Below, piece by piece: positions 53,759-56,494 of a stretch of DNA of 56,494 bases; within the stretch, counting starts at the first letter, position 1; each line of letters starts with the position of its first letter. This DNA comes from Arsenophonus sp052174495 (lineage in GTDB: Bacteria; Pseudomonadota; Gammaproteobacteria; Enterobacterales; Enterobacteriaceae). The position numbers were made by a program, and so were the translations under genes. The notes under the pieces were generated by a model. The model saw only the letters and a list, made by a program, of their open reading frames with translations. It was not told where the DNA came from and did not search any database. The DNA is taken from contig JBQMRR010000079.1 of assembly GCA_052174495.1 (NCBI GenBank), forward strand, positions 1 to 56,494, read 5' to 3'.

Positions 53759-54532
53759 TTATAAGCTAATTAGCTTTTTTATTGCAGCTAGATTAATAAT
53801 ATCTGAAAAAGCATTGGCTTTCAGTGATGCACCGCCAACTAATGCACCATCAATATCTGGTTGACTAAAAAGCTCAGCAGCATTATCAGTATTCACTGAT
53901 CCTCCATACTGAATAATAACTTGTTTGGCAATAGCTGGATCTTGTTTGGAAATATGATCACGAATGAACTTATGTACTCCTTGCGCATGGGCTGGAGTGG
54001 CTGATTTCCCGGTACCAATTGCCCAAATTGGTTCATAAGCAATGACGCTATTTTCTAATGCGTTGACACCTAAGCTATCTAATACCGCATCGATTTGGCG
54101 AGCACAGGCTTGTTCAGTTTTTCCGGCGCTATTTTCTTCTTTAGATTCACCAATACAAAGGACTGGTGTTAATCCTTGCGATTTTAAGATTGCAAATTTT
54201 TTAGTAATAAATTCATCGCTTTCTTGATGGTAAATTCTACGTTCAGAATGACCGATAATAATATATTTTGCACCAATATCTTTTAGCATTTCTGCTGAAA
54301 TATCACCGGTAAAAGCGCCGGATAAATTGACGTCAACATCTTGTGCCCCAAGTAGTATCTTGCTTCCAGTTAAAGCTTGTTTTGCTTGTGTTAAGTAAAC
54401 CGCTGGTGGTGCAATTACGACATCACAGTCAATGAAACTATTTAATTCGTTACGCAAATTTCTAATCAGTTCCTTAACCATTTTTGTACTGCCATTGAGT
54501 TTCCAGTTTCCTATGACTAATGGATGCCGCAT
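53759..54532 (-). CDS. tpiA: Triosephosphate isomerase
   Basis: TpiA interconverts dihydroxyacetone phosphate and glyceraldehyde 3-phosphate in glycolysis and gluconeogenesis (cytosol). 257 residues (E. coli 255) aligning throughout: GNWKLNG with Asn9 and Lys11, catalytic His95 in IIGHSERR, catalytic base Glu167 in AYEPIWAIGTGKSA (loop 6), and the phosphate-binding YGGSVN (209-214) and DGALVGGASL (228-237). ATG at 54532 with a GAGG Shine-Dalgarno at 54538-54541. Upstream is non-coding; downstream is a decayed IS256 copy. E. coli keeps fpr two genes away from tpiA; here they are 45 kb apart. Intact and probably under strong selection. Confidence 0.98.
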   Translation of the reverse strand: MRHPLVIGNWKLNGSTKMVKELIRNLRNELNSFIDCDVVIAPPAVYLTQAKQALTGSKILLGAQDVDVNLSGAFTGDISAEMLKDIGAKYIIIGHSERRIYHQESDEFITKKFAILKSQGLTPVLCIGESKEENSAGKTEQACARQIDAVLDSLGVNALENSVIAYEPIWAIGTGKSATPAHAQGVHKFIRDHISKQDPAIAKQVIIQYGGSVNTDNAAELFSQPDIDGALVGGASLKANAFSDIINLAAIKKLISL

Positions 54533-55514
54533 GTTTTCCTCGAACTAAAAAATATTTATAATTTAATGAAATAAAAAAATTATCATTATTTAGGTTATGA
54601 AATAAGAATAACATAAAGATTTTGTGATTAAATTACTTTATTTTTATCATTAATAGATAAGATAACTATTTTTAGTAAAAAAATAAACCAGTTCAATAGC
54701 AAAAATAATAATATTATTTTTATTAAAATATAACAGATAGTGCCTACTATCGTTTTATCATTTTGTATTTGATTATCTTACTTTAAGATATGATTTAATA
54801 CTACGATTAAATAATGTATGTTGTTAATTGAATTAATTTTAAAAGTAATTAATAATTATTGTAATATATAACGGTCAAATAATTGTTGATTAATTTATAG
54901 CTGCTTGTATCTTTTGATGGTAGTGAAAAATAGCTGTAAACTTTTAATTTTTTACTTCCTTATTCAAGGAAGTGGAGGAGTAAATTTCTGTTAATTTTAC
55001 TGGCTGTATGAATATAAGGTATAAGTTAATATGCTTGTTTTTGATTATTTTAAATTCAGCTATTCTAGATATAGCTAGATTTATTCTTATTTATATTTTT
55101 AACGAGAAATAGCAGATAGTTTTTCATTGAAAAAGCTGCATTGGATGATAAATAAGCAACTAAAACTTTTCTTTTAGGCATAATCAGTAATTCTTTTGTC
55201 AGTACTGAAATACTGTAAATGATGCATTAAATACTAAGGCTAATAGTAAATCAAATTTTTGATTATAGGTTTTTATCATCATTACTGATTAGTATGAATT
55301 TCATCATAAAGGATCTTTTAGGATAAAAGAGATGACATTACAACAATGAGCACTCTGATTTAAAGAATCAGATGGTCGAAAACTATTTAGGTTAGTATGA
55401 TTATTAGTTTTTGTTAAAATGGTTAATATATTTAGTTTACAAACTTTTTTGCTATTTCTCCTTATATTTTAATGTGATTAATTATATTGTTGCTGAGTTA
55501 TATCATTTCTGATC
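54533..55514. other. AT-rich region upstream of tpiA without recognisable gene
   Basis: About 1 kb with no repeat-family member and no remnant I can name. A small stem CTGATTTAAAGAATCAG lies at 55356-55372. Confidence 0.5.
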
Positions 55515-55965
55515 TATAGGGTTTCGGATATTATTACGTATTCTACTGATTTATTTGATAAATTATCTCAAGAACAGAGATAATAATTACTGTAAATAAG
55601 CCTACTCTAAAGGTATCCAAAAACTAGATATTACCTATGTTTTCACTCTACACAAGCTCAGCATTAATAATGCTAGGTAATTTGATAGACATTGCTGTTA
55701 AGATGAATCTCGAATTTATACTGTAAGAAGGTGCTGAATGCTATTTTATAGATGGGCGACAAACCCCGTCGTTTGTAACGGTTATTTGCTACAGCAAACC
55801 ATATAGACTAGTGTTGCTGATGTTAAAATTAAAGTGTATGTGTATAAGGTTATAAAAATCACAGTGATAACGGAAATATTCTTCAACAGCTCATTGTTGC
55901 CTTATCTCAAGCCTGCAAAAGCAGCAAAGCTTGATTTTTTATCGCCTGGATATCTTCATTAAAAA
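55515..55965 (+). mobile_element. IS256-type element, 5' fragment (copy A10)
   Basis: Matches the first third of copies A1 and A6 in forward orientation (GATAGACATTGCTGTTAAGATGAATCTC near 55690; TTTGTAACGGTTATTTGCTACAGCAAACC near 55773). Homology ends near 55965. Confidence 0.62.
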
Positions 55966-56494
55966 TACGATATTTATACACCGTGTAATGAACAAGATGA
56001 TACTGTTAATAAAAGTTGATCAGGATAACTTGCCTTTAGTCGCTAATAATTGATGCGATATTTTATAGCCTATAAATCAACAAAATTCTGAATACGTTTC
56101 ATGGCGCGAAATTTAAATTCAGGCAGTTGTACTGGAGGGGAGAGCTATTGTTCTTCGATAAAGAGGTTGTTAATCAATTATTGCGTAGCAGGTCAAATCG
56201 ACTTAATATCTCAAAAACGGGACACTATTATACATAACGCATTAATACAATAGTTGTCAGAATGGGTTAGGGTAATTTTCTTGGTGATGATCTATCTTCA
56301 TAGTTTCTTCACCTTCACTAAGAAGAAACAGTGGTAGTGCATTTATAGTCCTTGCTTATCCAAATAAATCAAATAGTCTGATAACAGTTTGGCGTAGAAT
56401 CTTCTTCTCTTATCTCTTTTAATATAAAGAGATGCTAGTAATCCAATAGGGAGAGAAGGACGCTGTTATCTAAACTGCTGGTGTAATAATGTCA
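55966..56494 (+). other. Unidentified sequence at the window edge
   Basis: Not part of the repeat families. Plus-strand stretches AKFKFRQLYWRGELLFFDKEVVNQLLRSR (about 56104-56190, best read in pieces) and RRNSGSAFIVLAYPNKSNSLITVWRR look like former protein, but I do not recognise it. It may continue beyond the window. Confidence 0.3.

Noticed and set aside
53762..53775. AAGCTAATTAGCTT plus T-run as a terminator
   Set aside because: It lies within the tpiA 3' coding end, and the T-run is on the strand opposite to transcription.
600..55965. CRISPR array
   Set aside because: Repeats are long, scattered, diverged copies of insertion sequences; no short regular repeat-spacer pattern.

Overview
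The window reads as a piece of chromosome from a host-restricted gammaproteobacterium of the enterobacterial group, in an advanced state of genome decay. Every recognisable gene is closest in sequence to Escherichia coli-type homologues known to me, and the local orders (dprA/def/fmt, rsmE-gshB-yqgE, ahpC-ahpF, gmhB next to an rRNA operon, tRNA-Ser/tRNA-Arg next to gshA) are enterobacterial. Base composition is strongly AT-rich. Only nine protein genes look usable or nearly so: gshA, fpr, gmhB, gshB (one homopolymer frameshift), a basic amino acid antiporter, def, fnr, ahpC and tpiA. Together they cover about 14% of the 56.5 kb. A Morganellaceae (Arsenophonus-like) or Sodalis-like insect symbiont is plausible, but I cannot place it without a search.

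Layout. 0-4.3 kb: tRNA-Pro, a decayed IS256-type transposase, gshA, tRNA-Arg and tRNA-Ser. 4.3-11 kb: two more decayed IS256 copies, an unidentified remnant, an IS481 fragment with a second element beside it, then fpr and gmhB. 11-17.3 kb: a complete but badly decayed rRNA operon (P1/boxA leader, 16S, tRNA-Glu, 23S with an intervening sequence), its leader split by an insertion. 17.3-25.3 kb: repeats, then yqgE and rsmE remnants flanking gshB, then an IS481 copy interrupted by the second element. 26-27.3 kb: antiporter. 30.7-33.7 kb: pntA and pntB, recently inactivated. 34-40.2 kb: repeats only. 40.2-42.6 kb: dprA remnant, def, fmt remnant, fnr with a perfect FNR box. 42.8-47.6 kb: repeats and remnants. 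47.6-49.6 kb: ahpC intact, ahpF decayed. 49.7-53.5 kb: repeats. 53.8-54.5 kb: tpiA. 54.5-56.5 kb: non-coding, a transposase fragment and unidentified sequence.

Working together. The surviving genes lean towards redox and oxygen biology: both steps of glutathione synthesis, flavodoxin/ferredoxin-NADP reductase, the peroxiredoxin AhpC and the oxygen sensor FNR. tpiA (glycolysis), gmhB (LPS heptose) and the antiporter round this out. Several partner genes have died while their partner survives: fmt beside def, ahpF beside ahpC, rsmE and yqgE beside gshB. These are the most informative observations.

Most of the rest is made of four repeat families, all decayed: an IS256-type element (eleven pieces), an IS481-type element (eight pieces), an unassigned element of about 1 kb with inverted ends (called RB here, seven pieces), and an unassigned family called RD (two pieces). 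RB sits at the same internal position in six of the eight IS481 pieces, in both orientations, which suggests site-specific insertion.
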